Shown: positions 15,922 to 25,310, numbered from the stretch's first letter. The stretch: DNA of 37,904 bases from CTSoil-075 sp964292325 (GCA_964292325.1 CAXYVG010000026.1:1-37904); one strand, 5' to 3'. A program made the numbers and translations. The notes: generated by a model not told the origin, from the sequence alone.

Positions 15922-17271
15922 ATGAAAAAGTTATTTACTATTCTAGGTCTTATCCTCTTATTCACTGTACTTCTAGTTCCTGCAGTTTTTGCTGCTGATG
16001 GAGAAACCGCAACAGAGGTAGTTGCAGAAGTAGCCAAAATTGATACTGGTGATACTGCATTTGTTATGATCTGTGCCGCACTTGTACTACTTATGACCCC
16101 TGCTTTAGGATTGTTCTATGGAGGCATGGTTCGAAGCAAAAATGTATTAAGTACGATTATGCAAAGTTTCATTTGTCTTGGAATTGTTTCTATTCAATGG
16201 GCTTTATATGGTTACTCTCTCGCTTTCGGCCCCGATATAAATCATTTAATTGGCAGTTTAGATTGGGTAGGACTTAAGGGTGTCGGTGTCGATCCAAACG
16301 CTGATTATGCTGCTACGATTCCCCACCTTGCTTTCATGATTTTCCAAGGTATGTTTGCCTTTATTACACCTGCAATTATTTCTGGTTCCGTTGCTGAACG
16401 TGTAAAATTTCCCGCTTATACAGTATTTATCCTACTCTGGGCAACTCTAGTATATGATCCTGTAGCTCACTGGGTATGGGGTGTTGGCGGCTGGTTAAGA
16501 GAATATGGTGTACTTGACTTTGCTGGCGGTACTGTAGTTCATATCATTTCTGGTGTATCAGGTCTAGTTTTTGCATTAATGATTGGCAAGCGTAAAGGTT
16601 ATGGTCATGAAGCCATGTTACCACATAATTTACCTATGATTGTTATAGGGACATCACTCTTATGGTTTGGCTGGTTTGGTTTTAATGCTGGTAGCTCACT
16701 TGGTGCTAATGGTACTGCTCTGATTGCATTTACAACTACTCATATGGCAGCGGCTGCCGGCATCGTTTCCTGGGTCATTGTTGAATGGATGCACCATGGT
16801 AAACCTACACTTTTCGGCGCAGCTTCTGGTTGTCTTGCTGGTCTTGTTGCCATTACTCCTGGTGCCGGTTTCGTTAGCGTAATGTCTGCGATTGCGATCG
16901 GCTTACTCGGTGGTATTATTTGCTACTTAGCAGTGGCAGTCATGAAAAACAAATTTGGTTATGATGATTCACTTGATGCTTTTGGCGTACATGGTATGGG
17001 TGGTACTTGGGGCGCGATTGCAACTGGTATTTTCGCTTCCAAAGACATCAACTCCGCTGGTGCTAACGGTCTTCTATTCGGTAACCCCGAGCAAGTAGCG
17101 CTTCAATTGGTTGGTGTTATTAGTAGCTGGGCATTCGCCGCTATTATGACATTCCTAATTGTTAAATTCGTTGGTCTCTTCATGCAAATCACGGCATCCC
17201 GTGATCAAGAAAGCGAAGGAATGGATATCACTGAACACGGCGAACGTGCTTATGTGTATCAAGATCAATAA
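15922..17271 (+). CDS. amt: Ammonium transporter Amt
   Basis: 449 residues. A cleavable signal peptide (MKKLFTILGLILLFTVLLVPAVFAA) precedes about 11 membrane helices. Amt/Rh signatures are present: TPALGLFYGGMV, DFAGGTVVHIISGVSGL, LPHNLPMIVIGTSLLWFGWFGFNAGS, and the twin-histidine pore residues in VVHIISG and DAFGVHGMGGTWG. It imports ammonium and, as is known for this family, methylammonium. That is notable next to a monomethylamine operon without its own permease. I use ATG 15922 behind AAGGAAGGGAG rather than the upstream TTG. glnK follows 60 bp later. Confidence 0.95.
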   Translation: MKKLFTILGLILLFTVLLVPAVFAADGETATEVVAEVAKIDTGDTAFVMICAALVLLMTPALGLFYGGMVRSKNVLSTIMQSFICLGIVSIQWALYGYSLAFGPDINHLIGSLDWVGLKGVGVDPNADYAATIPHLAFMIFQGMFAFITPAIISGSVAERVKFPAYTVFILLWATLVYDPVAHWVWGVGGWLREYGVLDFAGGTVVHIISGVSGLVFALMIGKRKGYGHEAMLPHNLPMIVIGTSLLWFGWFGFNAGSSLGANGTALIAFTTTHMAAAAGIVSWVIVEWMHHGKPTLFGAASGCLAGLVAITPGAGFVSVMSAIAIGLLGGIICYLAVAVMKNKFGYDDSLDAFGVHGMGGTWGAIATGIFASKDINSAGANGLLFGNPEQVALQLVGVISSWAFAAIMTFLIVKFVGLFMQITASRDQESEGMDITEHGERAYVYQDQ

Positions 17272-17331
17272 TCCTTTCCGGTCTATTGCTTTATATGCGA
17301 TGATATTAAATCTTTTGAAGGAGGACTTTAG

Positions 17332-17700
17332 ATGAAACCGATAACAAAAATTGAAATTATTACCCGACCTGAAAAAGTCGACGAACTCAAGGAAGCACTC
17401 AACAAAATTGGTGTAGCTGGTATGACCATCTCCCAAGTATATGGTTGCGGTCTAACAAAAGGTCATAAAGAAATTTATCGTGGTCAACAATATAACATTA
17501 ACTTGGTACCAAAAACAAAAGTAGAAACGGTAGTTTGCGAAATTCCCGTAGAAGTGGTTATCGAAACAGCTAAAAAAGTTTGCCAAACTGGCAAACTTGG
17601 TGATGGAAAGATTTTCATTTACCCTCTTAGCAATGCGGTTCGTATCCGTACGGGCGAGGAAGGCGATATCGCCATTATCGATCCTGATAGCAAAAAATAA
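17332..17700 (+). CDS. glnK: PII signal transduction protein GlnK/GlnB
   Basis: 122 residues of the PII fold: KIEIITRPEKVDELKEAL, the T-loop GCGLTKGHKEIYRGQQY with its Tyr near the uridylylation position, and the nucleotide-binding segment TGKLGDGKIFIYPL...VRIRTGEEG. PII trimers sense ATP/ADP and 2-oxoglutarate, and block Amt when nitrogen is plentiful. The downstream position is the classic amt-glnK pair. The segment after the T-loop (NINLVPKTKVE) is typical of nitrogen-fixer/Clostridial PII types. The ribosome binding site is GGAGGA. Confidence 0.93.
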   Translation: MKPITKIEIITRPEKVDELKEALNKIGVAGMTISQVYGCGLTKGHKEIYRGQQYNINLVPKTKVETVVCEIPVEVVIETAKKVCQTGKLGDGKIFIYPLSNAVRIRTGEEGDIAIIDPDSKK

Positions 17701-17720
17701 TAAGTCTACATCTAAACAGG

Positions 17721-17766
17721 AAAAAGGCAACCATTTGAAGTTTCACTTCATCTGGTTGCCTTTTTT
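17721..17766 (+). terminator. Terminator after amt-glnK (bidirectional)
   Basis: AAAAAGGCAACCA and TGGTTGCCTTTTTT pair over 13 bp with an inner GAAG/CTTC stem. The T run on both strands also serves the convergent cstA. Confidence 0.85.
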
Positions 17767-17797
17767 ATGAAATATCTTATTTATTTTGCAATGTGAA

Positions 17798-19573
17798 TTA
17801 TGCTGTTTTTTCCAAACTACCAGATTTTCTAATCTTAAACCATACTTTTACAGCATCCGTGATAACAAAGACAATGAGAACCATCATGACTGCACTGGCA
17901 CCAGCCAATAACAATTGACCTTTGGGCAAATAGAATTGAAAGATATTGTAGAAACCTGCAGTCAACGCCGTTACAATCATAAAGCAAAGCGGGACTAATG
18001 TAACCCATAAATATTGTGCTTTGCCTATGCGTAACAATATGGTAGTACCGACCGTTAACGTCATGCTAGCGAGTAATTGATTAGAAAGACCAAACAATGG
18101 CCAAATGGATGCGATAGAACCGCCAAATATCAAGTAACCCCATGCGCAAGAGATTAAAGCACTGGTGAAGATGATACCAGGAGTCCAATGCACATCTCCA
18201 AGTGGTTTATATACCATGCCGCCAACTTCTTGTAATAAGTAACGACCAACACGGGTACCAGCATCAATAATCGTTAAAATAAACAATGCTTCAAACATGA
18301 TGCAGAAATGATATAGGAACGACATAAAGCTTTCCAAACCAGGGATTTTTGAAAAAATATGAGCCATACCTACAGCAAGTGATACTGCACCACCTGGTCG
18401 ACCCGCAACGTTTTCACCAACCATTTGTGATAAGTACGGAAGTTCATCTACCGTCATACCAAGTTTTGCAAATACTGCTGGAGCACTATTGATAGCAAAG
18501 TAGTCAGAAGGCATCAAGCTAGTTGCTGCAATCAGTGCCATTACACCAATGAATGATTCAGCAAGCATTGCTCCAAAACCGATTGGCAGAATTTCGCTTT
18601 CGTTTGTAATCATCTTTGGTGTTGTACCTGTTGCAATAATAGAATGGAATCCGGAGATTGCACCACAAGCAACAGTAATACAAACAAAAGGCCAAACAGG
18701 ACCAGGAACAACTGGGCCACCACCACTAATAAATTGCGTAATTGCTGGCATATGGATTTGTGGCTGTACGATGATAATCCCCAAAGCCAAGGCACCGATG
18801 GTACCAATTTTCATGTATGTACTCAAATAATCACGTGGAGCTAATAAGAGCCATACTGGAAGCGCAGCTGCGATAAATCCATACAAAGGAAGAATAATAT
18901 CTAATTGTGTACGACTGAGAGTGAAAAATGCTGCCCAAGAAGATCCTTCAATCCAAGCTCCGCCGATTACAGCAGCCATAACCATAGCAACACCAATAAA
19001 TGATGCTTCCCCAATGCGATTAGGACGTAGATAGCGCATGTAAACGCCGACAAAAAGTGCAATTGGAATCGTTGCTCCAACTGTGAATGCACCCCAAGGA
19101 CTGTTAAACAATGCATTTGCTACGGCAATCCCCATACCAGCCATTGTGATGACCAGGATGAAAATAACAGCAATAGCAGCTGCTAAACCAGCAGATTTAC
19201 CGATTTCAATTTTAGCTATTTCTGCGATAGACAAACCATCATGTCGAATGGATGCAAAAAGAATAATCATATCATGGACTGCTCCGCCGATACAGGCACC
19301 GATAAGCAACCAGATCATGCTTGGCAAATAACCAAACTGTGCCGCAAGTACCGGACCAACAAGTGGACCAGCTCCCGCAATAGCGGCAAAATGATGTCCG
19401 AAAGTTACCCATTTATTCGTGGGTACATAGTCATGTCCATCTTCATGGACAACCGCTGGAGTCGGACGATTCGAATCCAGAGTTAGAACTTTCGCTGCCA
19501 TGAAGGCGCCATAATAACGATAACAAATGGATAGCACCAAAGCCGCAATAATAACAAGATAAAGACCATTCAT
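17798..19573 (-). CDS. cstA: Carbon starvation protein CstA (pyruvate/peptide transporter)
   Basis: 591 residues, a multi-helix membrane protein with CstA signatures: the N-terminal YRYYGAFMAAKVL, HEDGHDYVPTNKWVTFGHHFAAIAGAGPLVGPVLAAQ split over residues 45-80, GFHSIIATGTTPKMI and FGLSNQLLASMTL. CstA-family proteins take up pyruvate (BtsT/CstA) and possibly peptides at nutrient limitation. GGAGGAAAATTTT precedes the ATG. The upstream region has palindromes that may be operators. Confidence 0.94.
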   Translation of the reverse strand: MNGLYLVIIAALVLSICYRYYGAFMAAKVLTLDSNRPTPAVVHEDGHDYVPTNKWVTFGHHFAAIAGAGPLVGPVLAAQFGYLPSMIWLLIGACIGGAVHDMIILFASIRHDGLSIAEIAKIEIGKSAGLAAAIAVIFILVITMAGMGIAVANALFNSPWGAFTVGATIPIALFVGVYMRYLRPNRIGEASFIGVAMVMAAVIGGAWIEGSSWAAFFTLSRTQLDIILPLYGFIAAALPVWLLLAPRDYLSTYMKIGTIGALALGIIIVQPQIHMPAITQFISGGGPVVPGPVWPFVCITVACGAISGFHSIIATGTTPKMITNESEILPIGFGAMLAESFIGVMALIAATSLMPSDYFAINSAPAVFAKLGMTVDELPYLSQMVGENVAGRPGGAVSLAVGMAHIFSKIPGLESFMSFLYHFCIMFEALFILTIIDAGTRVGRYLLQEVGGMVYKPLGDVHWTPGIIFTSALISCAWGYLIFGGSIASIWPLFGLSNQLLASMTLTVGTTILLRIGKAQYLWVTLVPLCFMIVTALTAGFYNIFQFYLPKGQLLLAGASAVMMVLIVFVITDAVKVWFKIRKSGSLEKTA

Positions 19574-19697
19574 AAAATTTTCCTCCTTATATTCACTGAA
19601 TTTTATAAATTAATTCCAATACAACTATAGCGCAAAGAATTCATTTATAAAACGCAATCTAGATGAATGGTATAAAATGAGGTCTGAATGGAAATAT

Positions 19698-19738
19698 AAG
19701 TGATCACTTACAGTATTCTTCATGAACAATACTGTAAG
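19698..19738 (-). promoter_or_regulatory. Operator-like palindromes upstream of cstA
   Basis: The palindrome AAGTGATCACTT (19698-19709) overlaps an 11-bp inverted repeat CTTACAGTATT / AATACTGTAAG (19707-19717 and 19728-19738). Without a T run this looks like a protein site for cstA control rather than a terminator. Confidence 0.45.
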
Positions 19739-19759
19739 CTTTAGCCTTTTAATAAAAAA

Positions 19760-19799
19760 ACCGCTTTAGTAAAGAAATAATCTCCTGAACTAAAGCGGT
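19760..19799 (-). terminator. Terminator of the winged-helix regulator gene
   Basis: ACCGCTTTAGT and ACTAAAGCGGT form an 11-bp stem followed on the minus strand by a run of T. Confidence 0.85.
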
Positions 19800-19880
19800 C
19801 ATACTATCTTTTATTCTTTTGAGCAAGTTCCTCGGTACTACTAGAAGTATCGCAACTATCTATTAAGAAAGCTACGAGTA

Positions 19881-20624
19881 TTAAGCCTCATTTGTATCTG
19901 TATCTATTTTATAAAATTCATTAATTCTTTCATCGATCTTATGACTAAGAGTTAACACCTCTGGATGCAACATTCCTTTTTCGAGTGCCGTTACATGCAT
20001 TTTTTCTCGTAGACACTCAATTGAGCACTCCAACTCTTCTGTAATCACTAACTTTCGTGTATCATTCTCATCAGTTCCGACAACAGGTACCATCTCTCGT
20101 TGCTCAATATCTACAATGTTATCGTTCTCCTGCGTAGGAATAGGTTCTACATCCTCATTTACTCCATGGCTTCTATCAGTTAATATTATGCACTTAGGAT
20201 ACTTTGCCTTGCGTTCCACTAATCCTAATTTGATTAGCTTCGTGATATGCCGATATACAGTCGAACTACTCTTTATGCCTACGCCCTCAGCGATCTCATG
20301 TACTGTCGGCGGATATTGTTGAGGATAATTACGAATAAAATCGATAATGGTCTTTTGTTTAGGACGCAAATTCTCGATTGCATTCTCCTTGTTTTTTCTT
20401 TGAAAAGGCATACTCGCTTTATGGCATACTTGAAGGCCTTTCAATATCAATTCCGGTCTCCTTGTTCGTATTTCCGCAATCTTTTCCATTTCGTCAGGAT
20501 AAATATAACTATTTTTATATTCTATTTCATAAATCCTAGATTTAGAAATTCCAGCTAACTTTAAAAAATCCGTAGTAGGCATCATCGATTCCCTTACTGC
20601 CCTTATTTCCGGTTCAACGTGCAT
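19881..20624 (-). CDS. LexA-type winged-helix transcriptional regulator
   Basis: 247 residues. The N-terminal part (about 15-50, TTDFLKLAGISKSRIYEIEY) resembles a small HTH. Residues about 88-150 are a LexA-like winged helix (LRPKQKTIIDFIRNY, TVHEIAEGVGIKSSSTVYRHI, then KLGLVERK). No LexA Ser/Lys protease domain follows; the C-terminal 100 residues are acidic and of unknown function. It has its own promoter and terminator and lies divergent from no obvious target. Neighbouring cstA is the simplest candidate (inference). The ribosome binding site is GGGGG. Confidence 0.75.
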   Translation of the reverse strand: MHVEPEIRAVRESMMPTTDFLKLAGISKSRIYEIEYKNSYIYPDEMEKIAEIRTRRPELILKGLQVCHKASMPFQRKNKENAIENLRPKQKTIIDFIRNYPQQYPPTVHEIAEGVGIKSSSTVYRHITKLIKLGLVERKAKYPKCIILTDRSHGVNEDVEPIPTQENDNIVDIEQREMVPVVGTDENDTRKLVITEELECSIECLREKMHVTALEKGMLHPEVLTLSHKIDERINEFYKIDTDTNEA

Positions 20625-20733
20625 AATTTCATTCCCCCTCTTACATAAAGACGTCTTGTATAATCAGCACTATCATAAAAACACCATCTAAGGGTAAAAC
20701 TATGCTTTGATGTAGATAATTGTATAATCCCTT

Positions 20734-20762
20734 ATTGTAAGAATAACATGAAAATGTGACAA
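20734..20762 (-). promoter_or_regulatory. Promoter of the winged-helix regulator
   Basis: TTGTCA (20757-20762), 17 bp and TACAAT (20734-20739) on the minus strand, about 110 bp before the ATG. Confidence 0.55.
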
Positions 20763-20852
20763 AAGTATGACTAAATGGTCATTTTTTCATGCAATGGCTA
20801 TCATCTTATGAAAATACCCTTATTTTATTTCGCCGTATAGCTAAGAATATCA

Positions 20853-21362
20853 TTATAAGTAAGCCTTTGGTATTTTATTACTTCCTCTGTTTTTTTGGAA
20901 ATTTTTGCTTCTAATGACATTTCCCATATATTTTTTTATAATTTGCTCAAATGCCTGAGTAATTCCATCCTCCAAATTGAAATTTGGATCTTGCTTTCCA
21001 TAATAAGAACAAACCTTCCCATTTACATAAAAAGCTTCCACAATCCCCCCTGGCGTATCACTATTAAACTCAAGCATCTTCCATCCCTTATTGGTTTTTG
21101 CAAAATCAAACCTACCAATAACCGTTGTTATACCTGGTAGGGGAGCCATTCGTGCTGCAGCAATCATATCTTTTGCAATACCAAGTTCCAGAAATATTTG
21201 ATCATCCATCATTTGAATTGCCTCTACCATATTGGCAAAAATTTCGCCAAGTTGCTCCGAAGCGTACCCTAACTCTTCTTTTACCTCATAGGTGAAAAGC
21301 AGAGGGTATTGTTCAGCATCTTCTATGAAATGTCTTATTTCGTATGATCTCATTGGCCACAC
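20853..21362 (-). pseudogene. Glutathionylspermidine synthase-like fragment
   Basis: 169 residues resembling the start of the GSP_synth ATP-grasp family (GRFDFAKTNKGWKMLEFNSD then TPGGIVEAF). Family members are about 380-400 residues. This frame stops after IIKKYMGNV with an unrelated tail, and its first codon (GTG) has no ribosome binding site. The upstream end abuts the decayed cotJC tail at 21373-21520. Both ends therefore look truncated. I rate it a remnant of an amide-ligase gene. Confidence 0.7.
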
Positions 21363-21372
21363 TCATAAAGAA

Positions 21373-21520
21373 GGCATCTGGGAATCAGTAATCCTACTGT
21401 TTCTCAGATGCCTTTGCTAATCCCTACTCTTCCACTTCACACCCACACCACATATTCTTTTCTTACCCATATGTTCCTGCACCGTATTTAGCATTTCGCC
21501 AAAGCGCTGAAAGTGACTTT
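21373..21520 (-). pseudogene. Decayed copy 1 of the cotJC 3' end with its terminator
   Basis: Reading minus, HFQRFGEMLNTVQEHMGKK matches the C-terminus of the cotJC gene at 25311. An extra A then shifts the frame (KRICGVGVKW). The terminator-like hairpin AAGGCATCTG...CAGATGCCTT follows at 21373-21413. No 5' part of the gene is attached. Confidence 0.75.
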
Positions 21521-21537
21521 TCTTGTGTTTCCTAGTT

Positions 21538-22938
21538 TTAAAATAACTTCTCCCCATATTTTTCGAGTCGCTCATTAAAAAGAGCTCTATAAATTAAACG
21601 GTTTGTCTGTTTCTCAAAATACATCTGGTTATCCGCTTCCTTAATAAGTTCTTCGATGTTACTGTTAATGTTAAGTTCTCCAACCGAACAGCCAATTGAT
21701 ACACTGATCGGTATGCTTAACTTGCTGCTGTTGTGTTCAGTTATTTTATCACGTATTCTCTGACATGCTTGTTGTACAGCGACACGATTACTTAGGGGCA
21801 TGATTATTTCGAATTCATCTCCCCCCATCCGAACGATTACATCACATTCTCTAAAACACTTTTTGATAATTTGGCTTACATGAACCAACAAAAAGTCTCC
21901 GGCATTGTGTCCCAAATTATCATTAACCAACTTGAGGCCATCAACATCAATCGATATAAATCCGACTGGATTAAACCTCCCCGTTGCCAACCGCACAAGT
22001 TCTTCTTCCATATAGGCACGATTATACAAACCTGTTAATACATCATGAACACTTAGGTATCGGAGCTGTTCCTCATTTTTCTTATGTTCTGTCATATCGG
22101 TAAATAAAATCACGATTCCTTCAAACTTATTGCTTACATCTAACATCCGGTGAAATTTAATAGTCAGACTTCGTTTTCCTTGAGATGGAGAATTAAATTC
22201 TTTTTCTATGATCGTTTCCGTTTTCTTGTCATTATAAAAATCCTTAAACTCATTAGATAACCATGGCAAAACTTCCTCTCTTTTAGGAAAGTTTTTCAAT
22301 ACCCCATAATATAAATTACCTGGAGATTGAGTATTTTTTTGTAACAGCTGTTGTGCTGCATAATTCATATTAATACAACGATCTTCAGCATCTAAAATGA
22401 TTGCCGGATTAGGTATGCTTTCGAAGATTGTTAAGTATTTGTTTTTCTCGTTAGTTATCATTCGATTGGCGACTTGAAGCTCAGAAACGATTGATTCCTC
22501 TGAATTCGTAACCCACTCTGTGCAAAAAGCAATTTCCGTATGATCAAAAAAACGATTTAACCATAAAAGATATGTTTGTGTTTTTTCCGTCTCTTGCATC
22601 GTTTCTGTTACCAAATCTAAAAATGCCTGACGATAATATTTCATCAGTCCCAAAAACATTTCAAGAGTAACACCCCTATACCGGTGTTTTTGTGCTTGAA
22701 TTATGCCAAAAGAAGATATTGGATTGTTAACGAAATCGTGATCAACGTTAATTTCTGGCACTTGCGGATCTACTAAAATACCATTTATGATTGCTTCGGA
22801 TAAACCAGAGATTGATACTACCCAGGCTTGTTCCAAAGTAGAAGTATATTTTACATAATGGTGAATTTTAGCGTAATTCAAAATTCGTTTTAACAAATAT
22901 GTTTGTTCATCTTTGATTAAACCAATTAGTTTTTGCAT
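21538..22938 (-). CDS. Diguanylate cyclase with PAS domain
   Basis: 466 residues. Residues 1-165 are an uncharacterised helical sensor region (RsbR/globin-coupled-like in layout, not identified). Residues about 170-290 are a PAS domain (YLTIFESIPNPAIILDAEDRCINMN). Residues 295-460 are a GGDEF domain with the intact active site RMGGDEFEIIMP and the nucleotide strand GFISIDVDGLKLVNDNLGHNAGD. It makes c-di-GMP. No membrane segment is seen, so it is probably cytosolic. Its product is the ligand of the riboswitch at 37.6 kb in this same window. GGAGG lies 12 bases from the ATG, a long spacing. Confidence 0.92.
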   Translation of the reverse strand: MQKLIGLIKDEQTYLLKRILNYAKIHHYVKYTSTLEQAWVVSISGLSEAIINGILVDPQVPEINVDHDFVNNPISSFGIIQAQKHRYRGVTLEMFLGLMKYYRQAFLDLVTETMQETEKTQTYLLWLNRFFDHTEIAFCTEWVTNSEESIVSELQVANRMITNEKNKYLTIFESIPNPAIILDAEDRCINMNYAAQQLLQKNTQSPGNLYYGVLKNFPKREEVLPWLSNEFKDFYNDKKTETIIEKEFNSPSQGKRSLTIKFHRMLDVSNKFEGIVILFTDMTEHKKNEEQLRYLSVHDVLTGLYNRAYMEEELVRLATGRFNPVGFISIDVDGLKLVNDNLGHNAGDFLLVHVSQIIKKCFRECDVIVRMGGDEFEIIMPLSNRVAVQQACQRIRDKITEHNSSKLSIPISVSIGCSVGELNINSNIEELIKEADNQMYFEKQTNRLIYRALFNERLEKYGEKLF

Positions 22939-23290
22939 CTCAAATTACTGCCTCCCTCTCCCTATTAAATGATGGTTAAAACGTGACACTAACAGCACCT
23001 ACCTGCAAAAGACTCAATCCAACTTCCACATAGTTTTGGCGATTTCGATGATATCAGAGCCAACAATTCAATCATAAAGGTCCTTTTTCGCACTATATTT
23101 TTTATATTCCGAAACTGTTTTACAACATCTTTCATTAAATGCATTTTATCATTAGTAGCAAATCAAATAAAGTATTTTCTACAAATCGCTGAATTTAGCT
23201 GTTTGTTAATTGAATCCGCTAAAAATTAAACATTGAAAACGTTGAAAATATTTAATGCAATACTAGTGACCTCAAATAGGTTTTATTTGT
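22939..23290. other. Intergenic region between diverging genes, nothing recognised
   Basis: About 350 bp of A/T-rich sequence between the diguanylate cyclase and the permease. I see no gene, no strong hairpin and no repeat, apart from the promoter listed next. Confidence 0.6.
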
Positions 23291-23296
23291 TATAAT
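23288..23296 (+). promoter_or_regulatory. Extended -10 promoter of the permease gene
   Basis: TGTTATAAT (TG-N-TATAAT, -10 at 23291-23296) with no clear -35. Transcription would begin near 23303, which rules out the ATG at 23295 as the start codon. Confidence 0.55.
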
Positions 23297-23321
23297 GAAA
23301 CCATCGAATGGAGGTTTATAC

Positions 23322-24521
23322 ATGTTGGAGTCCGGTTTTATCCTTATTGCTACTTTGCTAATCTTTACTGTTGGCAAAAGTCCTATTTTCCGTGTAGATC
23401 GATCAGGTGCCGCCATTATTGGGGCAGTTTTAACAATCAGTTTGGGAGGACTGTCTTTTGATAATGCCACCCAGGCAGTAGATCACAGAACCATCGTTGT
23501 TCTGTTTTCCATGATGGTTATTCTGGCAAATCTGAAATTGGCGGGTTTCTTTGAAATGGTTGGAGGATATTTAATGCGTGCGGTGTCCACCCAGCAGCAA
23601 CTATTACTAGCTATTGTTTTGATAAGCGGCATATTTTCCGCTCTTTGCATTAATGATATTGTATGCCTATTATTTACGCCCATTGTGCTATTGGTCTGTC
23701 GTCACGTCCAATGTAATCCCGTTCCACATTTACTTGCAATAGCCATGGCATCTAACATCGGTAGTGCTATAACATTGATTGGTAACCCCCAGAATATTTT
23801 AATTGGCAGTCTATCAGGATTGAGTTTTACCTCTTATTTTATAACTGCTATACCTGTGGGCTTAACTGGATTATTATTGACTTATGTCATTATTGGATAC
23901 TGTTATAGGAAAGACCTAAAAGATAAGTTGCACACCTTAAGTCGTGAAATTAGCTATACCTATCATCGATACCTAATAATCAAAAGTCTCACGGTAATGG
24001 CAGCAGTCGTAGCATCATTCGCAGCTGGTTTAGATATTGCTATTACCTCCAGTTTGGGAGCGGCCTTTCTTTTGATTACCAGACGGGTAAACCCCAATAA
24101 AATTTATACTAGCGTCGACTTTAATCTGTTAGTCATGTTCGTTGGTTTGTTCGTCATTGTGGGCGGAGTTGAACATAGTGGTCTAATGGGTTGGATAATT
24201 GAAAGATTGTCGTCAGTAGATTTCAGTAATTATGGGGTTTTTACCATTGTAACAATCATACTTTCGAATATAGTGAGCAACGTTCCAGCGGTCTTACTCC
24301 TGAAATTTTTTCTACCTACCCACGAAATATCTTTATGGTGGACCAGAATGGCAATATTCACCACTTTAGCCGGTAATCTAACCATAACAGGTAGTTTTGC
24401 AAATTTAATTGTGGTGGAAATCGCCAAACGCAATGGGATTGAAATTAAGTTTTTAGATTATTTTAAAGTAGGCTTTCCTCTAACTGTAACTATTACTATC
24501 GTTGGATTTCTACTACTATGA
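23322..24521 (+). CDS. Anion permease, ArsB/NhaD (SLC13-like) family
   Basis: 399 residues with about 11 predicted membrane helices. The family repeats are visible: SGIFSALCINDIVCLLFTPIVL and IVTIILSNIVSNVPAVLLL (the paired N-D/N-x-P re-entrant motifs), with MASNIGSAITLIGNPQNILIG and GNLTITGSFANLIVVEIA. Substrates in this family include arsenite, citrate and other di/tricarboxylates, or sodium; none can be assigned here. I use ATG 23322 because GGAGG lies seven bases before it. It is monocistronic. Confidence 0.85.
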   Translation: MLESGFILIATLLIFTVGKSPIFRVDRSGAAIIGAVLTISLGGLSFDNATQAVDHRTIVVLFSMMVILANLKLAGFFEMVGGYLMRAVSTQQQLLLAIVLISGIFSALCINDIVCLLFTPIVLLVCRHVQCNPVPHLLAIAMASNIGSAITLIGNPQNILIGSLSGLSFTSYFITAIPVGLTGLLLTYVIIGYCYRKDLKDKLHTLSREISYTYHRYLIIKSLTVMAAVVASFAAGLDIAITSSLGAAFLLITRRVNPNKIYTSVDFNLLVMFVGLFVIVGGVEHSGLMGWIIERLSSVDFSNYGVFTIVTIILSNIVSNVPAVLLLKFFLPTHEISLWWTRMAIFTTLAGNLTITGSFANLIVVEIAKRNGIEIKFLDYFKVGFPLTVTITIVGFLLL

Positions 24522-24589
24522 AACAAAGTTAAAAACGACAATACACTCCATATCTAGAACAAAGTTAAATATTCTCTATACATATAGAA

Positions 24590-24790
24590 GGCATCTGAAA
24601 ATCCAGTGTTCTACTGGTTCTCAGATGCCTTTGCCAATCCCTATTCTTCCACTTCACACCCACACCACATATTCTTCTTACCCATGTGTTCCTGCACCGT
24701 ATTTAGCATTTCGCCAAATCGCTGAAAATGAACCATATGCGAGAGGGTTTTCCATTTATACCTTATTTTCCCCCCCTAAAATTATGCTCC
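24590..24790 (-). pseudogene. Decayed copy 2 of the cotJC 3' end, fused to a foreign segment
   Basis: The terminator hairpin (24590-24630) and the last about 32 codons (FQRFGEMLNTVQEHMGKK) are nearly identical to cotJC at 25311. Upstream, at a shared TGGTTCATT, the sequence switches to RYKWKTLSHMVH, which matches a small frame at 33972-34073 (RYKYRTLSHMVH). No start codon precedes the chimera (a TAG closes it), so it is a recombination relic. Confidence 0.75.
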
Positions 24791-25070
24791 GCTTATAACT
24801 TGCTTTTTCTTTTTCGGTTTTGGCAATTAGCTTAGGTCTAGACCTACGCCAAGACAGAATATCGTTTATAATATCCACATTGTGCACAAGCATCAAGCAA
24901 AGTCTCTTGTGGATATTGTGGATATGTTTGTTAGTAACTTGTAATACCCAGTTTCACGCCTGTTAATAACATTGATTTTATGATTCACCACCAACGCGAT
25001 AAACATTAAACATCAACCCCCGTATCGAACTTTCACCGACAAGCAAGCACCCATGCTGGCGCACTCAAAA

Positions 25071-25098
25071 AAGCCTTCGCAGAAACCTGCAAAGGCTT
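25071..25098 (-). terminator. Terminator-like hairpin
   Basis: AAGCCTTCGCAG and CTGCAAAGGCTT pair with a 4-nt loop and one mismatch. On the minus strand a TTTTTT run follows. No gene precedes it now. Confidence 0.5.
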
Positions 25099-25106
25099 GA
25101 ATTTAC

Positions 25107-25128
25107 TGGAGCGGGTGAAGTGATTCGA
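25107..25128 (-). pseudogene. Fragment resembling a tRNA-Gly 3' end
   Basis: TGGAGCGGGTGAAG followed by GATTCGA is the complement of a typical tRNA-Gly acceptor end with CCA and part of the T arm. No D or anticodon arm is found. It may be an old integration scar. Confidence 0.35.
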
Positions 25129-25146
25129 TTATTCGGACTGAAAAGA

Positions 25147-25175
25147 CACGGGGACAGGCACCCTGTCCCACTTTA
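25147..25175. repeat. REP-like extragenic palindrome
   Basis: GGGACAGG-CA-CCCTGTCCC is a compact palindrome of the kind dispersed by REP-associated (IS200-like) transposases. Only one copy is in the window. Confidence 0.45.
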
Positions 25176-25201
25176 AACTATTCCCATAATGTAAATATAT
25201 C

Positions 25202-25224
25202 TTTTAACTTTATTGCTAAATCAA
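25202..25224. repeat. 22-bp repeat, copy 1
   Basis: TTTAACTTTATTGCTAAATC plus AA occurs here and again at 37830-37851. Flanks differ. Origin unknown. Confidence 0.6.
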
Positions 25225-25260
25225 TTAAATGTTATAACCACTTGCTGTACTTACAGGAAA

Positions 25261-25300
25261 AGCATTTGAGAATCCAGTATACTACTGATTCTCAAATGCT
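25261..25300 (-). terminator. Terminator of cotJC
   Basis: AGCATTTGAGAATC and GATTCTCAAATGCT form a 14-bp stem just after the cotJC stop. On the minus strand TTTTCC follows. Confidence 0.75.
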
Positions 25301-25310
25301 TCTTCAATCC

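Larger units (their letters stand above)
24791..25257. other. Gene-free relic region
   Basis: No intact gene is visible. It holds inverted ATATCCACA / TGTGGATAT repeats (24867-24930), a terminator-like hairpin (25071-25098), a tRNA-Gly-like 3' end (25107-25128) and a REP-like palindrome (about 25150-25169). It looks like accumulated debris beside an insertion hot spot. Confidence 0.5.

Noticed and set aside
24861..24935. Replication origin from ATATCCACA-type DnaA-like boxes
   Set aside because: Only three degenerate sites forming an inverted repeat, with no origin genes or A/T unwinding element.
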